This document shows positions 1 through 8,794 of a stretch of DNA of 64,000 bases, one piece after another. Positions within the stretch are counted from its first letter, which is position 1, and each line of letters opens with the position of its first letter. The translations under genes were made by a program, and so were the position numbers. The DNA lies in the NCBI GenBank assembly GCA_002352205.1, contig DEHZ01000010.1:620245-684244 (forward strand). Direction: 5' to 3'. A model generated the notes under the pieces. The model was not told the origin of the DNA and did no database searches. It saw nothing but the letters and a program-made list of their open reading frames with translations. The DNA comes from Flavobacterium sp. UBA2787 (lineage in GTDB: Bacteria; Bacteroidota; Bacteroidia; Flavobacteriales; Flavobacteriaceae).

Positions 1-180
1 ACCTACAAACAAGGTGAATTTCTCACGCACAAATCGCTCTTGGATTTTAAACGAATGGCCAAAGAAAAAGCAGTCTCTCCTAACACAATAGTTTTTAATA
101 ATCTCGTTAATACTATTGAAGAATGGAAAGAAAGTTGGGAAGTTCCCGCAGAAGACAGTTGGCATAGCCGATTCTTCTAA
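1..180 (+). CDS. 3' end of a gene cut by the window edge, unknown function
   Basis: An open frame runs from the first base to a TAA at 178-180 and gives 59 residues, ending in a Trp-rich tail (WEVPAEDSWHSRFF). The composition fits a soluble cytoplasmic protein and shows no membrane segment. The N-terminal part lies outside the window and the tail alone is not enough for me to name the family. It is followed by 127 bp of AT-rich sequence before the next gene on the same strand. Confidence 0.6.
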   Translation, partial: TYKQGEFLTHKSLLDFKRMAKEKAVSPNTIVFNNLVNTIEEWKESWEVPAEDSWHSRFF

Positions 181-307
181 AAACTTTTGATAGTTTAATT
201 AAATTTCCTTTACTTTATTATTTGTTGTTGGTTTTAAGTCTATTTTATGATAGAACTTTAAACCTAGGCATCAAATTTGATATTTATCAAAAGAGAAAAT
301 CATTTTC

Positions 308-3307
308 ATGAAATCTAAATTTGTTCGAATCATTCCGTTATTACTTATTCTGATTGTTGTTGTCAATTGTGCAACCAACAAAGTCAGACAAAAAACAGTA
401 GTAAAAACTGAACATGATTCTATCAAAACAAATTCAGTTAAACCAATAAAAAAAGAAATTCCGCAGTTTGATTATACTTCAACTACAACTTTTGAAAAAA
501 AATGGGTAGATAGTGTTTATAATTCACTTTCTATTGAAGAAAGAATCGGTCAACTTTTTATGGTGGCAGCCTATTCTAACAAAGATTCGGCTCATATAAA
601 ATCATTAGATAAATTAATTACTGAACAAAAAATTGGAGGATTAATTTTCTTTCAAGGCGGACCTGTGCGTCAAGCTCAAATGACAAATCGTTTCCAGAAA
701 TTATCTAAAACACCTTTGTTTATTGGAATTGATGCGGAATGGGGTTTGAGTATGCGACTCGATTCTGTCAATCGTTTTCCTTGGAATATGACGTTGGGAG
801 CTGTTCAGGATTTAAAATTAATTGAAGAAACCGGCAAACAAATGGCTCTTCAATCCAAACGAATTGGTGTTCATTTTAATTTTGCACCCGTATTAGACAT
901 CAATACAAATCCAAAAAATCCCATCATTGGAAATCGGTCTTTTGGTGAAGATAAAGAAAAAGTTTCCGACCGAGCATTAGCGTTGATGACTGGTTTACAA
1001 AGTAATGGGGTTTTTGCAACGGGAAAACATTTTCCGGGTCACGGAGCAACTTCAACCGATTCGCATTATACTTTACCGGTTGTAAATTTTACACAAGAAC
1101 ATATTCGCAATATCGAATTATATCCCTATAAAAAACTGATTAATAAAGGATTAGCTAGTGTTATGGTCGCTCATTTAGAAGTGCCAAGTTTTGAAAGTCG
1201 TAAAGGTTATCCTTCGTCAATTTCCTATCCAATTGTAACCGATTTGTTGAAAGAAGAATTAAATTTTAAAGGATTAATTTTTACAGATGCTCTTAATATG
1301 AAAGGAGCAAGTAACTTCAAAAGTCCGGGAGATATTGATTTAGCTGCGTTTTTGGCCGGAAATGATATTCTTTTATTTCCTGAAAATGTTCCTGTAGCTA
1401 TTCGAAAGATCAAAGAAGCCTATGAATTATCAACAATAACAGAAGAACGATTGGCTCATTCTGTTAAAAAGATTTTGAATTATAAATACAAAGCCGGATT
1501 AAATAAAGTTAAACCGATTGATTTGACTAATTTATCAAATGATATTAATTCTGCTGAAGATGAAGCTCTACAATATAAATTGTATGAAAATATTATTACT
1601 GTTATAAAAAATAAACTTTCTATTATACCTATTAAGGAGTTGGAAAAAGAAAAAATTGCTTATGTAAAATTTGGTGACGATTCGCATGAAATATTTCTTG
1701 AAACATTAAAAAAATATGCGGATGTAACAGAAGTTTCAAATGAAAATCTAGATTCTCTCAATGCACAATTAGAAGAATATAACAAAGTTATTATTGGTTT
1801 TCACAAAGCTGACGGAGCTTGGAAAAAACACGATTTTACAGAAAAGGAAATTTTATGGATTTCCGAAATCGCAAAACGTAAAAAAGTTATTTTAAATTGT
1901 TTCGTAAAGCCGTATGCATTAAGTTCCATTCCGACTTTTGAAAATATTGATGGAGTTATTGTTTCCTATCAAAACAGTGAAATTGCTCAAAATGTTTCTG
2001 CACAGCTCATTTTTGGAGCAGTAGAAGCCAAAGGAAAATTACCTGTAACTATAAATGATGAATTTAAGGTGAATCATGGTTTATCAACAAAAAAAGTAGA
2101 TAGATTGGGATTCACTCATCCTTCTAATGTTAATATGAATCCGTTTATGTTAACAAAAATCGATTTGATTATGCAAAAAGCAATCAATGAAAAAATGACT
2201 CCAGGTGGACAAATTTTGGTGGCTAGAAAAGGAAAAGTAATTTATCAAAAAGCATTCGGTCATCATTCGTATGACAATCAAGTTGAAGTAAAAAATTCAG
2301 ATATTTATGATGTTGCGTCATTAACGAAAATTGTTTCAACGTTGCCAAATGTGATGCAATTGTATGATAAAGAAAAAATAACTTTAGATTCAAAATTAGG
2401 CGAAATGCTTCCGGTTTTCAAAGGAACGGATAAAGAAAATATCAACTTTAAAGATTTACTTTCGCATTATGCTCGTTTGCAGGCGTGGATTCCTTTTTAT
2501 AAGAAAACATTAGATTCAAATAATAAACCTTCTGAAAAATATTATAGAAAATCGTACAGCAAAGATTTTCCTTTTCAAGTTGCAGAAAATTTATATTTGA
2601 GAAAAGATTATCAGGATACTATTTTATCAATTGTGGCGAACAGTAAATTATTACCTAAAAAAGAATATAAATACAGCGATTTCACGTTTATTATTCTAAA
2701 AAATTATATCGAAAGAGCCACCGGAAAATCATTAGATGAACTGAGTGAAAAGAATTTTTATTCCAAAATTGGAGCAAGTAACACACTTTACAATCCTTTG
2801 CAAAAGTTTGATATGAGTATAATTCCGCCAACCGAAGTAGATAATTATTACCGTTACAAAACCATTCAAGGCTATGTGCACGATATGACAGCGGCCATGG
2901 AAGGTGGAGTAGGAGGTCATGCCGGAATTTTCTCGAATTCGATGGATATGGCTAAAATTATGCAACTTTATTTGCAAAAAGGAAGTTATGGCGGTCAACG
3001 ATTCTTTAGTGAGGAAACTTTTGATGTATTTAACACCTGTTATTATTGTCCTGAAGGAAATCGTCGCGGAATCGGTTTTGATAAACCACAACTAGGAAAA
3101 TCCGGACCAACATGCGGTTGTGCTTCCATGACGAGTTTTGGACACACTGGATTCACCGGAACAATGGCTTGGGCAGATCCGGAACAAGAATTAGTGTATA
3201 TCTTTTTATCCAATAGAACTTTTCCTAATTCAGAAAAAAATACACTTTCTCAACAAAATATCAGAGAAGATATTCAGCAAGTGATTTATGATGCGATAAT
3301 TCATTAA
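308..3307 (+). CDS. Lipoprotein fusion: glycoside hydrolase family 3 plus serine beta-lactamase-like domain
   Basis: The 999-residue precursor starts with a lipoprotein signal (hydrophobic stretch, then VVNC with Cys21), so it should be anchored on the periplasmic or outer-membrane face. Residues about 70-400 form a GH3 domain with the NagZ-type signature KHFPGHGATSTDSH near residue 240, which carries the His/Asp pair of beta-N-acetylhexosaminidases, and FTDALNMKGA further on. A GH3 C-terminal-like part follows. Residues about 620-995 are a beta-lactamase/class C-like serine hydrolase with SLTK near 671, YSD near 789 and HTG near 945. The family role is probably peptidoglycan or amino-sugar turnover. 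The two-enzyme fusion is a known Bacteroidota arrangement; the substrate is not determined. Confidence 0.9.
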   Translation: MKSKFVRIIPLLLILIVVVNCATNKVRQKTVVKTEHDSIKTNSVKPIKKEIPQFDYTSTTTFEKKWVDSVYNSLSIEERIGQLFMVAAYSNKDSAHIKSLDKLITEQKIGGLIFFQGGPVRQAQMTNRFQKLSKTPLFIGIDAEWGLSMRLDSVNRFPWNMTLGAVQDLKLIEETGKQMALQSKRIGVHFNFAPVLDINTNPKNPIIGNRSFGEDKEKVSDRALALMTGLQSNGVFATGKHFPGHGATSTDSHYTLPVVNFTQEHIRNIELYPYKKLINKGLASVMVAHLEVPSFESRKGYPSSISYPIVTDLLKEELNFKGLIFTDALNMKGASNFKSPGDIDLAAFLAGNDILLFPENVPVAIRKIKEAYELSTITEERLAHSVKKILNYKYKAGLNKVKPIDLTNLSNDINSAEDEALQYKLYENIITVIKNKLSIIPIKELEKEKIAYVKFGDDSHEIFLETLKKYADVTEVSNENLDSLNAQLEEYNKVIIGFHKADGAWKKHDFTEKEILWISEIAKRKKVILNCFVKPYALSSIPTFENIDGVIVSYQNSEIAQNVSAQLIFGAVEAKGKLPVTINDEFKVNHGLSTKKVDRLGFTHPSNVNMNPFMLTKIDLIMQKAINEKMTPGGQILVARKGKVIYQKAFGHHSYDNQVEVKNSDIYDVASLTKIVSTLPNVMQLYDKEKITLDSKLGEMLPVFKGTDKENINFKDLLSHYARLQAWIPFYKKTLDSNNKPSEKYYRKSYSKDFPFQVAENLYLRKDYQDTILSIVANSKLLPKKEYKYSDFTFIILKNYIERATGKSLDELSEKNFYSKIGASNTLYNPLQKFDMSIIPPTEVDNYYRYKTIQGYVHDMTAAMEGGVGGHAGIFSNSMDMAKIMQLYLQKGSYGGQRFFSEETFDVFNTCYYCPEGNRRGIGFDKPQLGKSGPTCGCASMTSFGHTGFTGTMAWADPEQELVYIFLSNRTFPNSEKNTLSQQNIREDIQQVIYDAIIH

Positions 3308-3329
3308 TTTTATATAAATTATTAGAATA

Positions 3330-3740
3330 ATGACAGTGAAATATTTAATGACGAAACTTACTTTTATTATGTTTATAACTGTCAGTTCATACGGACAGAA
3401 TAAAAATGAAGTATCAGATGGCAAAAAATCAACTTTAGAATTAATTCAGGGACATTGGATGCACGACAAAGACAGTTTGACATCAATACAAATAAACAAT
3501 TATCAATGGTCTTTTAATTATGAAGAGCATAAAATTGATTCAGAAGACAATTACGAAATAACGATAACAAATCGATTGCCAGAGTTTGTAAAGGATGATG
3601 TTAAGACAGAATTTATTATTCTAAAGAGCAAAACAGATACTCTACACTATGAAATCTTAGGAATCACTGATACAACATTAAGCTTACTGTTTTATCCAGC
3701 AGGAAGACTTCATTTGTATAGACGTCAAAATAAAAAATGA
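3330..3740 (+). CDS. Small secreted hypothetical protein
   Basis: A 136-residue protein with an N-terminal signal peptide ending near SSYGQ. A second Met at residue 7 (base 3348) would give an equally good signal peptide, so the start is uncertain. The mature part contains IQGHWMHDKDSLTSIQI and a C-terminal RLHLYRR strand, the look of a small lipocalin-like or 'how much of X' beta protein, but I cannot assign a family. It starts 22 bp after the GH3 fusion gene and may be co-transcribed with it. Confidence 0.6.
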   Translation: MTVKYLMTKLTFIMFITVSSYGQNKNEVSDGKKSTLELIQGHWMHDKDSLTSIQINNYQWSFNYEEHKIDSEDNYEITITNRLPEFVKDDVKTEFIILKSKTDTLHYEILGITDTTLSLLFYPAGRLHLYRRQNKK

Positions 3741-3793
3741 GTTTACAATAAATTTTAAAATTTTTTTCAAAAAAATAAATCTACTGGAAACTA

Positions 3794-5149
3794 TTAATTG
3801 GTTCTGAATGTATTTCGAATAATATCACTCGGAAAAACGACCATACTTTCGTGACCATTTTTTCCAACAGCGGCAACACCAAAATAGAAGTTGTCGATAA
3901 CGATTCCTTTTAATTCAAAATTATCGACATTGACAACAAATCGACTGAATTCCCATTGCGGAGAAGTGGTGTTTCTCCAATAAATTTTATAACCCACAAT
4001 CGTTTCATCATTCGATTTTTCCCAACGTAATTTTGTGTTGGGTTCAACAATTCCGCCAATTAGTACTTTGGTTGGAGCTGGCGGAGCCCAAGCTAAATTG
4101 GCCAAAACAACAGCATTCACGGCGGTTAATTTGGCTACGTAATCAAAGTTGACACCTTCCAAAACATCGCCATATGCAATTCCGTTTTCGGATCGTAGGT
4201 TTTGATGTTGACGATTATAATTTTCGTGAGCTTCCATTATTCTGATTCCGGCATAACCCAAATCATTAAACGGACGATGATGTCCACCACGACCAAAACG
4301 ATCCAATCTGTAAATCATCATCGGATTCATTTCCGGCATATAAGTTTGAATTTGTTTGTGTGTATAACGTGCCAATTGACGCGAAATTCCATCTACTTCG
4401 CCACCATAAAATCTTCTTGAATTTCTTTCTTTTTCTGTTTCTGTGGGTGGAGTAGGTTCAGAGAAAATTCTAAAACTTCGGTTATCAATCACACCATCAA
4501 CACCTTCGATGTTCCCAATCATATCATTATTCAAAACACCAATAATTTCCCAGTTATTTTTCTTTGCAAATTCGGCAAAACCTTTTCCGCCAAATAAACC
4601 TTGTTCTTCACCGGATAATCCCAAATATATGATACTATTTTCAAAACTATATTTTGATAAAACCCGAGCGGCTTCAATTGTTCCTGCCATTCCGGTTGCA
4701 TTATCGTTGGCACCGGGAGCATCGCCTTCATAATCCATCGTATCGGAATTTCTTGAATCAATATCGCCTGTCATAATAATGTATCGATTGGGATATTTTG
4801 TTCCTTTTTGAATAGCAACTACATTTACAATCCAACTGTCTTTTGGGACGCGTTCGCCTACATTAGTTGTAACAAAATCTTTTTGATAAAACACTTGAAT
4901 ACAATTTTTGCATTCTTTGGAAATCGTTTCAAATTCCGATTTTATCCATCTGCGAGCAGCTCCAATTCCTCTTGTGTCTGAAATGGTATCACTAAATGTG
5001 TTACGAGTGCCAAAATTGGCGAGTGTAGTAATGTCTTTTTGCAATCGGTCTGCGGAAATTGATTCTATTATATCATAAATTCGACTGTCCGTTTGAGAAA
5101 AAGTAACGGTTGATAATAATAAAAGTAATGGAAGAAGATAAAATTTCAT
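3794..5149 (-). CDS. M28-family zinc aminopeptidase with C-terminal FN3-like domain, secreted
   Basis: The best start is the ATG at 5149 (MKFYLLPLLLLLS...TFSQ), which gives 451 residues and a clean signal peptide; an upstream in-frame TTG at 5164 is less likely. The M28 core shows GDIDSRNSD, then PGANDNATGMAGTIEAARVL with a metal-binding Asp and SGEEQGLFGG with the catalytic and metal-binding Glu pair. These are the landmarks of M28 di-zinc peptidases. The last about 80 residues (PTKVLIGG...WEKSNDETIVGYKIYWR) look like a fibronectin type III fold. Role: extracytoplasmic peptide degradation. It lies downstream of the pyrE/SRPBCC pair on the same strand. Confidence 0.9.
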   Translation of the reverse strand: MKFYLLPLLLLLSTVTFSQTDSRIYDIIESISADRLQKDITTLANFGTRNTFSDTISDTRGIGAARRWIKSEFETISKECKNCIQVFYQKDFVTTNVGERVPKDSWIVNVVAIQKGTKYPNRYIIMTGDIDSRNSDTMDYEGDAPGANDNATGMAGTIEAARVLSKYSFENSIIYLGLSGEEQGLFGGKGFAEFAKKNNWEIIGVLNNDMIGNIEGVDGVIDNRSFRIFSEPTPPTETEKERNSRRFYGGEVDGISRQLARYTHKQIQTYMPEMNPMMIYRLDRFGRGGHHRPFNDLGYAGIRIMEAHENYNRQHQNLRSENGIAYGDVLEGVNFDYVAKLTAVNAVVLANLAWAPPAPTKVLIGGIVEPNTKLRWEKSNDETIVGYKIYWRNTTSPQWEFSRFVVNVDNFELKGIVIDNFYFGVAAVGKNGHESMVVFPSDIIRNTFRTN

Positions 5150-5221
5150 ATCCTTTTCTTTCAAAGATACAAAATATGTATTTTTAAAAAGAAAAGGACA
5201 GAATAAATTGAATTGATATAC

Positions 5222-5614
5222 TTATAGTTTGTGCATATTTGCCGCCAATGTTTCAATAAATTTTGAAATTGGTCCTTTGATCATCATCGCCATCATAGGA
5301 TTAAATTCGCCATCAAAAACCAATTGAACTTCCGAATTATTTTCGGATAACGAATTGATATTTCCCGTTAATGTAAAAGGTAATTTATCGGAAGCAGCTC
5401 CTAAAATAACTTGGCTTGGAGCATTTTTTTCTTTCATATTTAATTTAATTTCTGGCATTCCTTTTAAACCAAAAATAAACGAATCTTCTCCGGTTACTTC
5501 AAATTTTGCAATGCTGTCGGGCATTAATTTTTCAAAATTGCGAACATCACTCAACGATTCAAATAAATATTGAGCTGATTTTTCTACAGTAACTTTTGGA
5601 CTTTCTAAATTCAT
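5222..5614 (-). CDS. SRPBCC/START-fold small protein
   Basis: A 130-residue protein without a signal peptide. It opens with the pattern of SRPBCC ligand-binding proteins (a short strand, then a helix with VEKSAQYLFESLSDVRNFEKLMP), and continues with alternating strands and a long C-terminal helix (MIKGPISKFIETLAANM). This resembles CoxG/polyketide-cyclase-like members. The ligand is unknown. The gene lies 118 bp downstream of pyrE on the same strand, with a short direct repeat in the gap. Confidence 0.8.
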   Translation of the reverse strand: MNLESPKVTVEKSAQYLFESLSDVRNFEKLMPDSIAKFEVTGEDSFIFGLKGMPEIKLNMKEKNAPSQVILGAASDKLPFTLTGNINSLSENNSEVQLVFDGEFNPMMAMMIKGPISKFIETLAANMHKL

Positions 5615-5626
5615 TTTTTTCTTTTA

Positions 5627-5653
5627 TCGGTTGTCAGTTTTCGGTTGTCAGTT
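5627..5653. repeat. Tandem 13-bp intergenic repeat
   Basis: TCGGTTGTCAGTT occurs at 5627-5639 and again at 5641-5653, followed by a partial third unit and a pyrimidine-rich stretch. It sits between pyrE and the SRPBCC gene. Similar 'GGTTGTCAGT/CAGTCGCAGT' strings occur elsewhere in this window (10147, 49635), so this looks like a low-copy interspersed intergenic repeat family. Confidence 0.6.
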
Positions 5654-5732
5654 GTCTGCATTCTGTATTCTGTTACTCCTAAACTGGATTTCTATTTTCT
5701 TTTCTCTATTTTCTTTTTTTCTATTCTCTAAT

Positions 5733-6380
5733 CTAAACTTCAACACCCCAAGTAGAAGGACTCACTCGCCATTCTTGCAAAGTGTGCTGTTCTTCTTCGG
5801 TAATGTATTTTTTTGATACAGCTAATTCTAATAAATTATCATAATTAGAAAGTGTATGTAATTCAACATTTGCATTTTTGAAGTTTTGAACAGAAACATC
5901 AAAACCATATGTGAAAATTGCCACCATACCTTTTACATTCGCTCCTGCTGCTTTTAACGCTTCAACTGCGAGCAAACTACTTCCGCCGGTGCTAATTAAA
6001 TCTTCTACAACAACAACACTTTGACCTTTTTGCAAAAAACCTTCTATTTGATTTTGACGACCGTGTTTTTTTGGTTCCGGACGAACATAGACAAAAGGAA
6101 GTCCCATATACTCTGCAACAAGCATACCAATTCCGATTGCTCCAGTGGCAACTCCGGCAATTACGTCAGGTTTTCCGTACTGTTTTTCAATATTTTTAGA
6201 AAACTCTTCGCGGATGTAATTACGAATCGGTGGAAATGAGAGAGTTATCCGATTATCACAATAAATAGGTGATTTCCATCCTGAAGCCCATGTAAAAGGA
6301 TTTTTAGGATTTAATTTAATTGCGTTTATTTGTAAAAGCAATTCGGATGTTTTTTTTGCTGTATCTTTATTAAAAATCAT
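5733..6380 (-). CDS. pyrE: Orotate phosphoribosyltransferase
   Basis: Transfers phosphoribose from PRPP to orotate in de novo UMP synthesis, in the cytosol. The 215-residue product from the ATG at 6380 has the usual family length. It has the OPRT N-terminal substrate segment (NPFTWASGWKSPIYCDNR), a YVRPEPKKHGRQNQIEG catalytic loop and the PRPP-binding VVVVEDLISTGGSSL. A longer frame beginning at TTG 6413 is rejected: that TTG is the -33 element of a well-spaced promoter (TTG-N18-TACATTTG) ending 4 bp before the ATG. Confidence 0.96.
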   Translation of the reverse strand: MIFNKDTAKKTSELLLQINAIKLNPKNPFTWASGWKSPIYCDNRITLSFPPIRNYIREEFSKNIEKQYGKPDVIAGVATGAIGIGMLVAEYMGLPFVYVRPEPKKHGRQNQIEGFLQKGQSVVVVEDLISTGGSSLLAVEALKAAGANVKGMVAIFTYGFDVSVQNFKNANVELHTLSNYDNLLELAVSKKYITEEEQHTLQEWRVSPSTWGVEV

Positions 6381-6384
6381 AGTA

Positions 6385-6413
6385 CAAATGTATAAAGTTT
6401 TTGTGAACGACAA
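6385..6413 (-). promoter_or_regulatory. pyrE promoter, inside the 5' end of the Nudix gene
   Basis: On the minus strand, TTG (6413-6411), 18 bp, then TACATTTG (6392-6385) match the Bacteroidota -33/-7 consensus. Only 4 bp separate the -7 box from the pyrE ATG, implying a very short or leaderless mRNA. The -7 box overlaps the divergent Nudix start codon (6388-6390). Confidence 0.7.
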
Positions 6414-6984
6414 GCCACTTTTTTTGACAAATCAAATTCAAAAGGAAACTGATTTTCAGCTTTTTTTATTGGATAGCGTTGATATAAAGCAACTTATTAT
6501 CAAAATCTTTAAAAATAAAGTTGATAAAGCTTTTTTGTATCATCCGGACGAAAAGGAAATTCTTAAAAAACTGAAGTCAAAAATTCCGGTGGAAAAAGCT
6601 GGCGGAGGTTTAGTTTTAAACGATAAGAATGAAGTTTTATTCATTTTTAGGAATAAAAAATGGGATTTACCCAAAGGCGGAATTGAAAAAGGTGAAGAAA
6701 TTGAAGATACCGCCATTCGTGAAGTGGAAGAAGAAACCGGTGTGAAAGGATTAAAAATTACCAGAAAATTGAATAAAACCTACCATATTTTTAAACGAAA
6801 TGGTCGTTATAAATTAAAAATCACGCATTGGTTTGAAATGAAAACCAGTTATTCCGGAAAAATGGTTGGTCAAGCCGATGAAGGAATTGAAAAAGTAGAA
6901 TGGATCAAACAAGAAAATATTCCTGCTTGCTTGACTAATTCGTATGAAAATATTAAATTACTATTTGAAAAGGAACTGATTTAA
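6388..6984 (+). CDS. Nudix hydrolase
   Basis: 198 residues. The first about 65 residues (MYKVFVNDKPLFLTNQ...) form a lineage-specific N-terminal domain. The Nudix fold then carries the Nudix box G-x5-E-x7-REVEEETGV, with the metal-binding Glu residues intact. It probably hydrolyses a nucleoside diphosphate derivative; the substrate is unknown. The start codon is 7 bp from the divergent pyrE start. The stop codon abuts the stop of the convergent M14 peptidase gene (6984/6985) with no spacer. Confidence 0.9.
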   Translation: MYKVFVNDKPLFLTNQIQKETDFQLFLLDSVDIKQLIIKIFKNKVDKAFLYHPDEKEILKKLKSKIPVEKAGGGLVLNDKNEVLFIFRNKKWDLPKGGIEKGEEIEDTAIREVEEETGVKGLKITRKLNKTYHIFKRNGRYKLKITHWFEMKTSYSGKMVGQADEGIEKVEWIKQENIPACLTNSYENIKLLFEKELI

Positions 6985-8712
6985 TTAGTTCAAAACACGG
7001 TAAACAGGATAGGTGAGGTGCGAGGACTCATAATAGTCTGAATTTTTATAAATCCAATCCAATTGAGCTGAACCATTATCTGCAAACGATTTGTCTTCTG
7101 CTTTTTTCATTTCAAATTTTTCTTTTAACGTTGGATTTTTTTTCAAAATTTCAACTGCCAAATCTTCAAAAACATAAGCAGAATAGCCTTCTTTTTGTTG
7201 TAAAATAGCATCAAAAAAATTCCAATTAAAAAATGAATCGGGTGCCTCGGGCTCTAACGTTTCCATCAAATATTTTACTGCAAATTGATTGGTTGGAATA
7301 AAATAATCTCCTTTTTTGAATACTATTTCTTCAATTGATTTATTTACAGTTGTGTTTGAATGCGTGTAATGTCCTTCGTAAGCAGATGTCGAAGTTTTAT
7401 AATCCGCAATTTTATATTTTTCAACTTCAATCACTGTATCTTTTTCAAATTGAACCATTTCCACTTTATTCAATTTTAATAAATCAATCACATTCCACCA
7501 CGATTTTGGAATTATGTATGCCGAAGGAATTTCAACTTGCTTATGAGATGTATAAAAATGATAGTACGGAATTTGCTTTTTAAAAGGTTTCTTTTGGTCG
7601 TAAAAAAGTCTATCCTTTCCAGATATTTCACTCTTTTTATAACCTGATTCAAAACCCAAAAAATCAATTTGTTCCACTTTGGTACTATCTATTTTCCATT
7701 GCAAAGTATAAAGAGATTTTGGTTTGAATTGAAGTTGATTTTTAGCTCTTAAATTTTTTATTTTCAAATAATTAGCATCAGTATGTGCGATGGTTTCCAA
7801 CATAAATTCATAAGTAACTTTCACACGGTCTTCGTATTTTTTTAGCATATGCGTTTCCGGCATATAGCCAATGGTGTGAAAAAGTGAAGCATAACCGGTG
7901 GAATAACGTGGCAAATCCATCATTTGAGTGAAACCTTTTTCGGGAGTTGCACCATAAACGGTGACATACGGAATACTTTCAATCTTCTTCTTTAGTAATT
8001 GTGTTCTGATTTTTGGAGTCATTTCATCTTTTAAATAATTTCCTAAATCACTTCCAAGTTTTTGATGTTGTGTTTGAATATACGTCAAAACATATTGATA
8101 ATCAGCTCCATTGCTCACGTGATTGTCAATAAATACATCCGGATTTACCAAATGAAAAATTTCAGCAAAACTTCTTGCATTTTTGGTGTCCGACTTAACA
8201 AAATCACGGTTCAAATCAAAATTTCTTTCATTTCCTCTAAAACCATACGATTCCGGTCCGTTTTGATTGGCTCTTGAATGGGAGTTTCGATTCAATGTTC
8301 CACCAATATTATAAAAAGGAATTACAGCTATAATTGTGTTTTTTGGAACAGTAATTTTCCCTAAAACTAAATCACGAAGCAAAAGCATTGTGGCATCAAC
8401 ACCATCTGGTTCGCCGGGATGAATGTTGTTGTTGATTAATAGTACGGCTTTGTTTTGTTTTTTCTTTAAATTAAAATCTTTTTCTGGATTGAAAATGAGC
8501 AATTGAAGTGGTTCTCCGGAATCGGTTAGACCCATTTCCATCAATTTGATAGTTTCATGTTTTTGGGTTAATGAATTATAGAAATCAATCGCTTCTTGAT
8601 ACGTTGCTGTTTGGTTTTTATTTCCTATTTCGTAAGGAGTTAGAAATTGAGAAGAATTTTGACCAAATGAACCAAAAGAAATAAAAAGAAGGATAAATTT
8701 TATGAAACGCAT
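6985..8712 (-). CDS. M14-family zinc carboxypeptidase, secreted
   Basis: The 575-residue precursor has signal peptide MRFIKFILLFISFGSFGQ. The M14 zinc motif H-x-x-E appears in NNNIHPGEPDGVDATML, with the downstream His in FIDNHVSNGADYQY and the substrate-binding NRDF. The catalytic Glu is plausible in MPETHML. The C-terminal about 250 residues form an accessory region without an obvious family. Role: extracytoplasmic peptide or muropeptide trimming. A TACATTTG box lies just upstream on the minus strand. Confidence 0.88.
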   Translation of the reverse strand: MRFIKFILLFISFGSFGQNSSQFLTPYEIGNKNQTATYQEAIDFYNSLTQKHETIKLMEMGLTDSGEPLQLLIFNPEKDFNLKKKQNKAVLLINNNIHPGEPDGVDATMLLLRDLVLGKITVPKNTIIAVIPFYNIGGTLNRNSHSRANQNGPESYGFRGNERNFDLNRDFVKSDTKNARSFAEIFHLVNPDVFIDNHVSNGADYQYVLTYIQTQHQKLGSDLGNYLKDEMTPKIRTQLLKKKIESIPYVTVYGATPEKGFTQMMDLPRYSTGYASLFHTIGYMPETHMLKKYEDRVKVTYEFMLETIAHTDANYLKIKNLRAKNQLQFKPKSLYTLQWKIDSTKVEQIDFLGFESGYKKSEISGKDRLFYDQKKPFKKQIPYYHFYTSHKQVEIPSAYIIPKSWWNVIDLLKLNKVEMVQFEKDTVIEVEKYKIADYKTSTSAYEGHYTHSNTTVNKSIEEIVFKKGDYFIPTNQFAVKYLMETLEPEAPDSFFNWNFFDAILQQKEGYSAYVFEDLAVEILKKNPTLKEKFEMKKAEDKSFADNGSAQLDWIYKNSDYYESSHLTYPVYRVLN

Positions 8713-8731
8713 AGCTAAATTTTTATGGTTT

Positions 8732-8739
8732 CAAATGTA
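8732..8739 (-). promoter_or_regulatory. -7 box (TACATTTG) for the M14 peptidase
   Basis: Minus-strand TACATTTG ends 19 bp before the ATG at 8712. No good TTG -33 element was found at the usual distance, so this is a moderate call. Confidence 0.5.
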
Positions 8740-8782
8740 AATAAACTTTTTTTAAGTAAATAGTCTATTCTTTATATTCCGC

Positions 8783-8790
8783 TATCTTTG
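8783..8790 (+). promoter_or_regulatory. -7 box (TATCTTTG) for the DEAD-box helicase
   Basis: TATCTTTG fits TAnnTTTG exactly and ends 4 bp before the ATG at 8795 (TATCTTTGCAAAATG). This implies a nearly leaderless transcript, the same geometry as the pyrE promoter. Confidence 0.6.
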
Positions 8791-8794
8791 CAAA

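Noticed and set aside
3230-3424. Minus-strand frame across the end of the GH3 fusion gene, and similar antisense frames in other genes
   Set aside because: They overlap strongly supported genes, lack family motifs and have compositions expected of reverse-strand reading.
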